From assembly GCF_000445445.1 (NCBI RefSeq), contig NZ_ASXP01000003.1, positions 248,001-312,000 on the forward strand: DNA of 64,000 nt, written 5' to 3'. Below, in pieces: positions 24,016 through 36,104 of this stretch (position 1 is its first letter; the number at the start of each line of letters is the position of its first letter). The notes beneath the pieces were generated by a model. That model had not been told where the DNA came from. It saw only the letters and a list, made by a program, of their open reading frames with translations, and did no database searches. A program made the position numbers and the translations under genes. Source of the stretch: Sporomusa ovata DSM 2662. Lineage in GTDB: Bacteria > Bacillota > Negativicutes > Sporomusales > Sporomusaceae.

Positions 24016-25324
24016 TCATTCACAGTCAGCCTCGCTCAAAAAACCATCCTCTTCCTCCAGAGCTTGTTCTGTTAATTCTGTCACCGTCATTTTCACATTT
24101 TCATTATAGATATATCTTATGTCAAGTGCTTCCAAGGCCGCCCGTACATAGGTACGGATGGGCTGAGAGCCAAGTTCGGCAACCAGCGCCTCTACATCAA
24201 GTACCGGAATCCAGTCATAAGCAATGCCATGAACATCAGCCAGAGCGTCCAGCATTTCCATCAGAATATCCCCGCCAACCGGAGCCACCACCGGACTGTC
24301 ACTGCCAATCGCCCGGTCAAAGAAATTCTCCATGTCCCGCCTGGCCGCCTCGCCAAAACGTGCATCGGCCATAGCCGGCATGATCGTCCGGTCATCCTTA
24401 CCGCCGCCATACCAAATGTCATCCTGCAGACGGGTAGCGGCGGCAGCCAGGGTATAAATAGGGTGACGATGTGGAATTGCTCATCTGGCGAAATAACTCA
24501 CAGGTATCTTTTATGGCATTTGGTGTATAGCAAAACCTGCCAGTTTCCGGAACCCGTTCGGTAATGACCTCCAGATCGTCAATCAATACCACCAGTCCTG
24601 GCATACCGGCCTGCTCCAATAGTCTAATCAGTGAATTCAGCCAGTACCGGGCATTTACCCGTTTTAGTTGTTCCAGCAGTCCAGTCTCCTGCTGCTCTTT
24701 CTTTTCCAGTTTTTCACCAGCTAACCACTTCAGCCGCAACTGAAACAAGTCACTATCCGGACCGGCTGTCAACCCATCATAGGCCGTAGTATAAGCAAAC
24801 GTAACAAACGACGGTCCAAAGTCAGTCCCGCGAAACGTCCTGACTGCCGCGTTCCGGATTTCCCGTTCGGCATCATAACGGGCAAACCCGTCTTCAATCA
24901 GTAGCGGCAGCAGCCTGCCATCCCCCTGATAACGCTCCTTACCATAGCCTAACCGTTCCGCTACCTTGAGGCACAAGCCTTTAACCAACGCTGCTGGTTC
25001 AATTCCTTGAAAAATACTCCGGTATAAATTAGGCAAATCATTAATCCGGCAAGCCATCTCCCTTGCCGATAGGTATACCACCGCATATCCCAGACTGCGT
25101 GCATCCGCTTTTACACAGTGCAACAGATGGGTTTTGCCAACACCCTGGCTGCCCACCAGCACCTTAACCTTACTGCCGCCGCTGACAATATAATTTTGCA
25201 AATAATGCCGGTTAAAAGTGTCCAGCCATACTTCACGCCCCAACGTTAATCCCTGCAGCCATTCCGGACTGTAAGGCGGCTGGCCTGCTTGCAGCGCCGC
25301 CAGGTCCCTGTCATAAAAAATCAT
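24016..25324 (-). pseudogene. BREX-type (DUF2791-like) P-loop ATPase, frameshifted
   Basis: A first frame (24419-25324) encodes 301 residues with Walker A VLVGSQGVGKTHLLHCVK and Walker B-like MPGLVVLIDDLEVI, then runs out of frame after CELFRQM. A second frame continues the same kind of protein (TLAAAATRLQDDIWYGGGKD, then MPAMADARFGEAARRDMENF) to a stop at 24016. The switch falls around 24450-24490. Joined they give an ATPase of roughly 430 residues, the size of the DUF2791/BrxD-like family. Its ATG lies 2 nt after the preceding gene's stop. It may be inactive, or the shift may be a sequence error. Confidence 0.7.
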
Positions 25325-25326
25325 GA

Positions 25327-26130
25327 CTATTCAACCACCTTATGGATAGTAAGACTACTGACCCGGCTCTCCCGTCCGCGGCTGTCAACAATAGTCACTG
25401 CCTTTTCCTGCTTGCGGGGAAAACCAAACTCAAACTGATACTCGTCTAACTTCATCTCAAACTGTTCCTTAAGCCGGCCCAGTTCAAACAAAAACAGTGG
25501 CTTCGGATACTCCTGCCGGGAACCACGCTTTAAGGTCAATAATTCATACAACTCGTCAAGCGCCACCGCCCGGCCCCAAAGCACCTGACCCTCACGATAA
25601 GCGAGCTTATTGGCAACCTTATAGGCGCCTAAGAGTTCGCGCATAAAACCTGCCCCATCAAAGCGTTTGCCAATCAACTTTTGATACTTGGTTGCAACCC
25701 ATTTTGCCACCTGCTTTGGCTGCATGGCCACCGTCTTTTCCTGCTTACGCCCAATAGCCAGTCGAATTTCCTTTTCCTCCACAGCCACCGTCAACTTGAA
25801 AGGGACGAACTCATACTGCGGAAAAGTTCCCTGCAGTGGTATTTGCGCGGCAAGCAGCGCTTGCTCCAACTCCTGACTGTACTCTTGACTCTCGACATAG
25901 CGGCCGCTTTGCTCCATTTCCTGCTTAAGCGCCTGTTCATAGACCGACCAAGAGCGTGTCAGTTCATCCACACCACCAGAATAAGCGGCAAGTGCTTTGT
26001 CAAAACTACGAAAATCCCAGGAGTTGCGAGAATTTTTTACACTTGTCCAATTTTTCGACAATTGCTTAGCCAAACCATCAACATTCTCTGTCGCCGACTT
26101 TTCACGAATCTCTTTATTACTATCTTCCAC
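25327..26130 (-). CDS. Unknown protein paired with the ATPase gene
   Basis: 267-aa soluble protein, no family recognised. The N-terminus is polar. The middle has charged helices (YSQELEQALLAAQIPLQG, then EFVPFKLTVAVEEKEIRLAI as strands). The C-terminal part (DEYQFEFGFPRKQEKAVTIV, then SRVSSLTIHKVVE) looks like an all-beta end. Two bases separate it from the ATPase start, so both are co-translated. In Firmicutes, BREX-type ATPases of this kind can accompany TerB-domain proteins; this could be a reduced relative, but I see no TerB motif. Confidence 0.72.
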   Translation of the reverse strand: MEDSNKEIREKSATENVDGLAKQLSKNWTSVKNSRNSWDFRSFDKALAAYSGGVDELTRSWSVYEQALKQEMEQSGRYVESQEYSQELEQALLAAQIPLQGTFPQYEFVPFKLTVAVEEKEIRLAIGRKQEKTVAMQPKQVAKWVATKYQKLIGKRFDGAGFMRELLGAYKVANKLAYREGQVLWGRAVALDELYELLTLKRGSRQEYPKPLFLFELGRLKEQFEMKLDEYQFEFGFPRKQEKAVTIVDSRGRESRVSSLTIHKVVE

Positions 26131-26323
26131 TAATATCCCACCATTCCCAAGTACTTACATCCTATTTTTACCCTATATTGTAACCTGTCATCACGTCAAG
26201 GTCAATCCTGCTACGAAAAGTTGCCACAAGGCAAGCTTGCTGGGGCAGGATATTCCCTTCCACTAAGCGAAACCACATTCAAACAAAGTTCTTTCTGTAT
26301 CTATAAGGAGTGGTAAAGCCTTT

Positions 26324-29473
<3,150 letters not shown>

Positions 29474-29479
29474 GAATCT

Positions 29480-30265
29480 ATGAACCCCGCAACACAATCA
29501 TCAAACTGGTCTGAACGCTGGACAAATTTTCTCCTGGCTCACGGTCTGGAAAACCGCCTGCAGCACGGCTTACACTATGCCCAACAGGGACATGTACTGG
29601 ACATCGACATCAGCAAAGGCCATATCAGCGCCAGAGTGCAAGGCTCACGCGCCAAACCCTACCGGGTTGAAATCCGGGTAAAAGCCTTTCCCTGTGAAAT
29701 ATGGGATACAGTCCTCACAACCATCGCCAGTCAAGCCGCCTTGTCTGCCGCAATAATCAACGGCGAAATGCCAGAAAATATTGAAAACATCTTTCAGGAA
29801 GCTGGGGTCGCGCTCTTCCCGCAAGTACTAAAAGAAATTGACACAGCCTGCACTTGTCCGGACATTGCCAACCCTTGCAAACACATTGCCGCCATATTTT
29901 ATATCCTTGGTCAGGAATTCACCAAAGATCCGCTAATCATCTTCCTGCTGCGTGGTAAAACCAGAGATTCCTTGCTGACCGACCTAATGAACAAACGAAA
30001 CGCATTACAACAAGACGTCATATCACAACTGCCGAACAATCTACTACCAGCAGAGTCACCAGCGCCCCCTGACCTTGCTGAAGTCATCCGGAACTTTTGG
30101 CAGACTGACAACAAACTCACCGAACTTGTCCCTGTTGCTAATGCCACCCCGGACGCTTGCCGCTTGCTGCATCAGCTCGGCAAACCACCAGACTGGCCGG
30201 ACGGTCCAGATTTTATCGAAATGCTGGAGCCCCTTTATACCCATGTAAGTAAAAAATTCCTCTGA
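29480..30265 (+). CDS. SWIM zinc-finger protein (YwqB-like)
   Basis: 261-aa protein with a SWIM motif CxCxnCxH: ACTCPDIANPCKHIAAIFY (about 123-141). The N-terminus (NWSERWTNFLLAHGLENRLQ) and surrounding sequence fit the small SWIM proteins that accompany SNF2 helicases. It probably acts with the upstream helicase in DNA binding. GGAAGGAGA at the end of the helicase gene serves as SD. The C-terminal 80 residues are helical and Pro-rich. Confidence 0.9.
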   Translation: MNPATQSSNWSERWTNFLLAHGLENRLQHGLHYAQQGHVLDIDISKGHISARVQGSRAKPYRVEIRVKAFPCEIWDTVLTTIASQAALSAAIINGEMPENIENIFQEAGVALFPQVLKEIDTACTCPDIANPCKHIAAIFYILGQEFTKDPLIIFLLRGKTRDSLLTDLMNKRNALQQDVISQLPNNLLPAESPAPPDLAEVIRNFWQTDNKLTELVPVANATPDACRLLHQLGKPPDWPDGPDFIEMLEPLYTHVSKKFL

Positions 30266-30285
30266 TAATGCCTAGCATCAAATTA

Positions 30286-30738
30286 TTAAATTGCCCGCTT
30301 TAGCCCTTGAATTTCCGCTTCCTGGTGAGTCGTACGCACCGCTAATACATCAAGCAAGTCTGAGTGATGAGCTTGTGTTGCCGCTATTTTGTCCACCTTT
30401 TCACCAAGTACATTAACCATCGAAACAATATCGGCAAAACCCTTCTCCATCTTAGCTTCAAGAGCTGCTAGATCCAGCTTCAAGCCTGCAACATCCTCTT
30501 TCAATCCGCCGACATCCAGCTTCAAGCCTGCAACATCCTCTTTCAATCCGCCGACATCCAGCTTTAAGCCTGCAACATCCTCTTGCAGTCCGCCGACATC
30601 CAGTTTTAAACCAGCAACATCCTCTTTCAGTCCGCTGACATCCTGACGCAGTTCCTCGGTAACGGCATTATTATGGCCTACCATTTGAATCAGTTGGGCC
30701 ATCATTTTTTCCATGCGGTCAAAACGTTCCTCACTCAT
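30286..30738 (-). CDS. Repeat-containing coiled-coil protein, family B
   Basis: 150-aa protein of unknown function. The N-terminus MSEERFDRMEKMMAQLIQMV is followed by about five 14-residue units of type VAGLKLDVGGLKED. A non-repeated helix (EAKMEKGFADIVSMVNVLGE) and an ending LAVRTTHQEAEIQGLKR follow. The ending matches the C-terminal pattern LxxRxxxQEAxIxxLK of the 11576-12052 protein and, more loosely, that of the 43198-43572 protein. No signal or membrane segment. GGGAGGAGG precedes ATG 30738. Confidence 0.75.
   Translation of the reverse strand: MSEERFDRMEKMMAQLIQMVGHNNAVTEELRQDVSGLKEDVAGLKLDVGGLQEDVAGLKLDVGGLKEDVAGLKLDVGGLKEDVAGLKLDLAALEAKMEKGFADIVSMVNVLGEKVDKIAATQAHHSDLLDVLAVRTTHQEAEIQGLKRAI
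30479..30646. repeat. Four 42-bp tandem repeats inside a coiled-coil gene
   Basis: Units 30479-30520, 30521-30562, 30563-30604 and 30605-30646 are nearly identical (the first two at most positions). They keep frame and encode 14-residue two-heptad units. The period equals that of the repeats at 11876-12001 although the base sequence differs. Confidence 0.9.
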
Positions 30739-30797
30739 TGGGAACCTCCTCCCTCACCTATTGCATAAATACCTTTATTATATCATAGCAAGTCTAT

Positions 30798-32186
30798 TTA
30801 CGCCCGCCCATACACATCGTCGAAACGCACAATATCATCTTCCTCCAGATAACTGCCGTTTTGTACCTCGATAATCTCCAGTGGTATCCTCCCCGGATTC
30901 TCCAAACGATGCTTAGTGGAAGGCGGAATATAGACACTCTCATTAACATGCACCATCTGCTCCTGTTCACCAATCGTAACCTTGGCTGTGCCACCGATGA
31001 CAATCCAATGCTCACTGCGATGATAGTGCAGTTGCAGACTGAGCTGTTGGCCAGGCGTCACGATAATTTTCTTCATCTTGTAGCCAGTGCCCTCGCCCAA
31101 AACCGTATAGCTGCCCCAGGGACGGTACATGGTCGTGTGCTCATCCACCTCGCGCCGCCCGCGAGCTTTAAGCTCAGTCACCACATCCTTGACCTTTTGC
31201 GATTCCCCCCGCTTGGCAACCACAATAACATCATCGGTCTCAACAACCAGCACATCCTCCAGACCAATACCGGCAATTAAGCGGTTACGCCCCAGCATAA
31301 GTGTATTTGAGCATTCAATCGGCAGACAGTCGCCCTGGAGTGCATTGCCGGAATGGTCCTTTGCTAATACATCATAGATGGCATCCCATGAACCAATGTC
31401 ATTCCAACAGGCAGTCAGTGGCGCCATGACCACCTGCAACGATTTTTCAGCGACCGCGTAGTCAATAGAAATACTGGGCATACCGTCGAATGTATTGATG
31501 ACTTCCACCAATGGTGCCGACGCCAGCTGATAAATCTCCGGCGCATGCTCACGAAACTCTTCCATGATACGACCGGTAGTAAAGGCGAACATACCCGAGT
31601 TCCAATAATAGTTACCTGCGGCCAGATATTGTTCGGCCGTTTCTTTGTCAGGCTTCTCCCGGAAAGATTCTACCTGGTAAGCACTGCCAAGAGATTCACC
31701 TGCCTGAATATAACCATATCCGGTCTCCGGCTTATCAGGCTTAATGCCCAGGGTAACCACCTTATCCTGCGCCGCCAGTTCAACAGCCTGCCGTACATTT
31801 TTGATGAAAATATCAACAGGCTGAATAATATGGTCAGCAGGCGTAATAAATAGTACTTCCTCTGCAGCAACGCCCAGCTTGTCCTGGCAAAACCGCGCCG
31901 CTAACGCTATCGCCGGAGCCGTATTACGGGCAACCGGTTCAAGCAGGATATGCGCGCTGCTTGCGCCACAAGTAGCCAGCTCAGTCTTGACATGGTGAGT
32001 ATATTCTTTATTCGTTACGACAACAATGTCTGACGGTTTCAACAAAGGCAAAAAACGCTTGACAGTTTGCGTTAACAACGAGTCAGATTCCCCGAGTTTT
32101 AGAAATTGCTTCGGCATACAGGTGCGAGATAATGGAAACAAGCGTGTGCCACCGCCGCCAGCAAGAATAATAAGTTTCATCTGCAA
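30798..32186 (-). CDS. manC: Mannose-1-phosphate guanylyltransferase / mannose-6-phosphate isomerase
   Basis: Bifunctional enzyme that makes GDP-mannose and interconverts mannose-6-phosphate and fructose-6-phosphate, for polysaccharide synthesis. The 462 residues comprise a nucleotidyltransferase domain (LIILAGGGGTRLFPLSR, FITPADHII, YGYIQAGE, FREKPDKETAEQYL, YYWNSGMFAF) and a C-terminal cupin isomerase domain (about 340-455: RPWGSYTVLGEGTGYKMKKI, LHYHRSEHWIVIGGTAKVTI). TTG 32186 has GGGAG 7 nt upstream, while ATG 32180 is 12 nt from it, so TTG is the likely start. Confidence 0.93.
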   Translation of the reverse strand: MQMKLIILAGGGGTRLFPLSRTCMPKQFLKLGESDSLLTQTVKRFLPLLKPSDIVVVTNKEYTHHVKTELATCGASSAHILLEPVARNTAPAIALAARFCQDKLGVAAEEVLFITPADHIIQPVDIFIKNVRQAVELAAQDKVVTLGIKPDKPETGYGYIQAGESLGSAYQVESFREKPDKETAEQYLAAGNYYWNSGMFAFTTGRIMEEFREHAPEIYQLASAPLVEVINTFDGMPSISIDYAVAEKSLQVVMAPLTACWNDIGSWDAIYDVLAKDHSGNALQGDCLPIECSNTLMLGRNRLIAGIGLEDVLVVETDDVIVVAKRGESQKVKDVVTELKARGRREVDEHTTMYRPWGSYTVLGEGTGYKMKKIIVTPGQQLSLQLHYHRSEHWIVIGGTAKVTIGEQEQMVHVNESVYIPPSTKHRLENPGRIPLEIIEVQNGSYLEEDDIVRFDDVYGRA

Positions 32187-32363
32187 ATCAGTCTCCCACT
32201 CCTATTGATTAGACGTTTTTTATCAGTGTGCTTAGCAAGACATATCCTTATTATACCATAGATTAGGTCTTTCCCCTTATTATTAGTATAATATCACCAA
32301 GAATCATATTGGTGCAACTAAACTAGAAAAAGTCCTACCAGCAAGAGGTAGAACCTTAACCAT

Positions 32364-32591
32364 TTATGGGGTTCGACTAAGACACTTGCTAGCAAAAGCA
32401 ATATATTCTTGCATAGCCTCTGTGATACTTTGATACTGTTCGTGAGATAGTCCCGCAATAATACTGGTACCTACCGCTTCCCGATAAATTTCATCAATTT
32501 GATAAGAACGATACCCTAAATCTGATAGTTGTTTTTCCAAAGACGCAATTCGCTCTAAGTCGTTCAATATGCTTCCCACCTTACCAGACAC
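32364..32591 (-). CDS. Small hypothetical helical protein
   Basis: 75-aa protein, no family recognised, with heptad-like spacing (LNDLERIASLEKQLSDLGY) and a second helix (HEQYQSITEAMQEYIAF). GTG 32591 has AGGAG 11 nt upstream. An internal TTG at 32567 follows AGGTGGG at better spacing and would give 67 residues. It stands alone between manC and the CpsB gene. The flanks 32187-32363 and 32592-32816 show no gene. Confidence 0.55.
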   Translation of the reverse strand: MSGKVGSILNDLERIASLEKQLSDLGYRSYQIDEIYREAVGTSIIAGLSHEQYQSITEAMQEYIAFASKCLSRTP

Positions 32592-32816
32592 TTTTTTATC
32601 GCGCTCCTACGCAAAGAGATTTTAATCCAATAAATACCTTTGTTGCCAGTATATGGTATTTATGCGTTGTAGTCAATAAATAGTTTTCTTGGCAGATGCG
32701 GGACAGGGACTTTTCCGGCAAAGATCGGATGCCTATATTGCCTTAGTGGATAGCTTGGTTAAACCATGCCACTAGTTGAGGGGTTCCCAAGAATCCCCCA
32801 GTCATCTGTAGGGGTA

Positions 32817-33605
32817 TCAAATTCCTATCTTACTAAGCAACCTTTGAAAAATACCAGTCTTTTTATGTGGTTGCAGTATTTCAAAAACCTCTACATCCTG
32901 ACTATCAATAATTTTTTGGGAATTGCCTGATAACACTTGCCGTGCCTTATCTAAGCCAATTAAAGCGACAATTTTTTCAGCCGCTTTGGTTAAATCAGGA
33001 TTACGGTTCCTGGCACTATGGGCATCAGAACCAATACAATGAACCATGTTCCTGCTAAACAGCAGTTCTGCCATTCTCATGGCTCTTTCTCCCATACGTC
33101 CCATAACGCTGGCTCCATTTACCTGGGTTAAAACGCCCCTTCGTATCCACTCCACAAGAATTTCCGGCTCCTTAGCCAACACCGGATGACGTTCAGGGTG
33201 AGCCAAAATGGGAGTTATGCCGCGAGCCTGCAGACTGAAGAAAAAGTCCTCAGTAAAACCCGGTATCTCCAACGCCGGTAATTCCACCAGCATATAACGA
33301 CCACTATTTATACAATAGGGCCCTGGCCCTTTGACAATATCTAAAATATCCCGGTGAATCGCAACTTCACCTCCTGGATAGATAGGAATTTCCAAACCAA
33401 ATTTGCGGCCTTCCTCTTTAAGTAAATGACACCTTTCGAGAATCTGCTCCCACGCCGGGAACTGTTCTCCTTCAATTACATGAGGAGTTGCTACAATCGC
33501 TTTGGTATTATTTTTTTGGGCAATATCTAGCATTTTAATTGAAGTTTCCAAGTCTTTTGCACCATCGTCAATAGTAGGCAACAAGTGGCAATGTAAGTCC
33601 AGCAT
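32817..33605 (-). CDS. CpsB/YwqE-type tyrosine-protein phosphatase (PHP family)
   Basis: Manganese-dependent phosphatase that dephosphorylates bacterial tyrosine kinases controlling capsule export. The 262-aa product has PHP motifs DLHCHLLPTIDDGAKD, VATPHVI, PGGEVAI, LAHPERHPV and CIGSDAHSARNRNP. No Wzz/BY-kinase gene lies in this window, so its substrate is encoded elsewhere. It is upstream of the epimerase and ugd genes on the other side but co-directional, 20 bp after the epimerase stop. Confidence 0.93.
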   Translation of the reverse strand: MLDLHCHLLPTIDDGAKDLETSIKMLDIAQKNNTKAIVATPHVIEGEQFPAWEQILERCHLLKEEGRKFGLEIPIYPGGEVAIHRDILDIVKGPGPYCINSGRYMLVELPALEIPGFTEDFFFSLQARGITPILAHPERHPVLAKEPEILVEWIRRGVLTQVNGASVMGRMGERAMRMAELLFSRNMVHCIGSDAHSARNRNPDLTKAAEKIVALIGLDKARQVLSGNSQKIIDSQDVEVFEILQPHKKTGIFQRLLSKIGI

Positions 33606-33625
33606 TTATACTATCTCCCTATACC

Positions 33626-34642
33626 CTATTTCACCTTATAATAATCACAATACCAATCGGCAAACCTTTGCAACCCAGTTTCTATTGTTGTGTGAGGCTT
33701 AAACCCCACCGCCTGCTGCAACAAATCAGTAGCGGCATAAGTAGCCGGAACGTCACCTGGCTTGATAGGCTCAAATATCTTTTCAAATACTACCTTCCTG
33801 CCGGCAGCCTTGCTTAAACAGTTCTCCAGCGTTTCAATAAAAACCATCAGCTTCTCCGGACTATTGTTGCCAATATTAAACACCTGGTGAGGAGCAGTAG
33901 TAACCCCAACAGGAGAGTTACCAAGAAGTCTCTCAATGCCCTCCACAATGTCATCAATATAGGTGAAGTCGCGATAGAGGTCGTTTGTAAAATCTCCGTT
34001 GTTAAATATCTTAATTGGCTCCCCCGAAAAATACTTCTGAGTGAACCCGAAATACGCCATATCCGGACGGCCCATAGGGCCATACACTGTAAAAAACCGC
34101 AGTCCTGTAGCCGGAATAGCATAGAGATGACTGTAGGTATAAGCCATCAATTCATTTGACTTTTTCGTAGCAGCATAGAGAGAAACAGGCTTGTCCACAA
34201 AATCCGCTTCAGAGAACGGCACCTTTTTATTTGCGCCATAGACCGAGCTGGAGGATGCATAGACAAGGTGGTCTACCGGATTATACCGACAGGCTTCAAG
34301 GATATTATAAAAGCCAATAATATTGCTTTGGATATATACATCCGGGTTCTCAATTGAATACCGTACACCTGCTTGGGCGGCGAGATTAACGACAATTTTC
34401 GGCTTGTACTCTGCAAAAGTCTCAGTAATCAGATCCTTGTCCGAAATGTCACCCTTGATGAAGGTAAACTTCTCAAAAGGTGTAAGCTGTTCCAGACGAG
34501 CGTACTTAAGAGTAACATCATAGTAGTCATTTATATTGTCAATACCAATCACCCGGCAGCCCTGCTCCAGTAGTTTCCTGGATAAAAAGTAGCCGATAAA
34601 ACCTGCCGCTCCGGTGATAAGGTATGTTTTGGTACTATCCAC
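33626..34642 (-). CDS. NAD-dependent epimerase, probable UDP-glucuronate 4-epimerase
   Basis: Short-chain dehydrogenase fold, 338 aa. The Rossmann motif is ITGAAGFIGYFLSRKLLEQG, and the catalytic Ser and YxxxK are in VYASSSSVYGANKK and SLYAATKKSNE. Features NDYYDVTLKYARL and FFTVYGPMGRPDMAYFGFT fit UDP-glucuronate 4-epimerases, which make UDP-galacturonate. The ugd gene just upstream (5-bp gap) makes the substrate, which supports that call over UDP-glucose epimerase. Confidence 0.9.
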   Translation of the reverse strand: MDSTKTYLITGAAGFIGYFLSRKLLEQGCRVIGIDNINDYYDVTLKYARLEQLTPFEKFTFIKGDISDKDLITETFAEYKPKIVVNLAAQAGVRYSIENPDVYIQSNIIGFYNILEACRYNPVDHLVYASSSSVYGANKKVPFSEADFVDKPVSLYAATKKSNELMAYTYSHLYAIPATGLRFFTVYGPMGRPDMAYFGFTQKYFSGEPIKIFNNGDFTNDLYRDFTYIDDIVEGIERLLGNSPVGVTTAPHQVFNIGNNSPEKLMVFIETLENCLSKAAGRKVVFEKIFEPIKPGDVPATYAATDLLQQAVGFKPHTTIETGLQRFADWYCDYYKVK

Positions 34643-34647
34643 TTCAG

Positions 34648-35964
34648 CTACTTCCTCCCAATAGAGTAATATTCTACCCCTGCTACTTTCATTTCATTTA
34701 CTTGATAGATATTCCTGCCATCATAGACCAACGGAGTTCGCATAAGGTTCCTATATTCTTCCGGCTTCACAGCCTTTACCTCACCCCACTCAGTAAAGAT
34801 AAAACAAACATTAGCATCTTCCAGGGCTTCTGCCACACTCTCAACATATTTTATGCTGCCCCTGCCATTTTCTCCTTCTGGATACTTTCTTTTAAAATTT
34901 TCAGCACCAACAGGGTCATATGCATAAAGTTTGGCCCCCTGCGCTAATAATAAAGGTACATTAGCAAGCGCCGGTGCTTCCCGCAGATCATCAGTTCCAG
35001 GCTTGAAGGTGAGTCCAAGAATTGCAACTTTCAAACCATTAAAGGTAATCAGTCTTTGATTGGCTTTCTTATATAGTACCATTTTCTGCTCAGTATTCAC
35101 ATCAATGGCCGCCTTAACTGTTTTCAGTTCATAGCCGCTTTGCTTTGCCAGATACGCCAGTGCCTTAGTATCTTTAGGGAAGCACGATCCGCCATAACCA
35201 ATACCTGCATTTAAAAATTTATTGCCAATGCGTTCATCAAAACTCATGCCTTTAGCAACATCCTGAATATCTGCTCCTACCAGTTCACAAAGGTTAGCGA
35301 TATCATTCATATAAGAAATCTTGAGTGCCAGGAAATCGTTTGCAGCATACTTTATCATCTCCGCCGACCTTCTGCTCACAGCTACTATGGGCAGATTGAA
35401 GGGCTCATATATCTTCATCAGCATTTCTTCCGCCCATTTACTTTCCGTGCCGATGATAATCCTTGCCGCCTGCAGTGTGTCATGCACTGCCGTGCCTTGC
35501 GCTAAGAACTCAGGATTAGAGGCGACTTCGACTTTTACATCATTTAATAAAAAATCTTTAATAAACTGCTCGACTTTATCATTTGTTCCGACAGGAACTG
35601 TAGATTTTACTACAACCAGGCAATCTCTTGCAATTGTTTCCGCAATCTGCCTGGCCACTGTCGCTATATGGGAAAGATTAGCAGAACCATCTGGCTGCTC
35701 AGGAGTTCCCACACCGATAAAGATCGCGTCAGCATCTTTGTAGGCCGAAACATAATCCGTAGTGTATGCTAGCCTGCCTGCTGCATAGTTTTTTTGCATC
35801 AACTCTTCCAGACCCGCTTCATAAATAGGAGAAATTCCTTGCTTCATGATATTAACTTTATTCTCATCAATATCAACGCAAGTAACATGATGACCGACTT
35901 CGGCAAAGCATACACCTGCAACTAAGCCGACATAACCTGTTCCTGCAACTGCTATTTTATACAT
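34648..35964 (-). CDS. ugd: UDP-glucose 6-dehydrogenase
   Basis: Oxidises UDP-glucose to UDP-glucuronate with NAD, using the GalU product. The 438-aa protein has N-terminal NAD-binding VAGTGYVGLVAGVCFAEVGH, a middle domain with VKSTVPVGTND, and the catalytic Cys in IGYGGSCFPKDTKALA. The C-terminal UDP-binding domain (about 315-435) has LGLTFKPGTDDLREAPA. It forms a unit with the downstream UDP-glucuronate 4-epimerase and CpsB-type phosphatase genes. Confidence 0.95.
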   Translation of the reverse strand: MYKIAVAGTGYVGLVAGVCFAEVGHHVTCVDIDENKVNIMKQGISPIYEAGLEELMQKNYAAGRLAYTTDYVSAYKDADAIFIGVGTPEQPDGSANLSHIATVARQIAETIARDCLVVVKSTVPVGTNDKVEQFIKDFLLNDVKVEVASNPEFLAQGTAVHDTLQAARIIIGTESKWAEEMLMKIYEPFNLPIVAVSRRSAEMIKYAANDFLALKISYMNDIANLCELVGADIQDVAKGMSFDERIGNKFLNAGIGYGGSCFPKDTKALAYLAKQSGYELKTVKAAIDVNTEQKMVLYKKANQRLITFNGLKVAILGLTFKPGTDDLREAPALANVPLLLAQGAKLYAYDPVGAENFKRKYPEGENGRGSIKYVESVAEALEDANVCFIFTEWGEVKAVKPEEYRNLMRTPLVYDGRNIYQVNEMKVAGVEYYSIGRK

Positions 35965-36037
35965 AACTACCCCTCACTATTATAGCACTTTATGCTCCCA
36001 ACCTATTATATCATATTGCCAAGAAACATTTGCAGAA

Positions 36038-36064
36038 GGCTGACCTAAAATAATTAGGCCAGCC
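36038..36064 (-). terminator. Terminator after the Wzi-like gene
   Basis: GGCTGGCCTAA and TTAGGTCAGCC on the minus strand form an 11-bp stem with one G-U pair and a 5-nt loop. The following sequence is only mildly T-rich. It lies about 40 nt past the stop at 36105 and ahead of ugd. Confidence 0.6.
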
Positions 36065-36104
36065 CATTTTGGATCATCTCATTAGTTCTTGCCGGTATGC
36101 TTAA

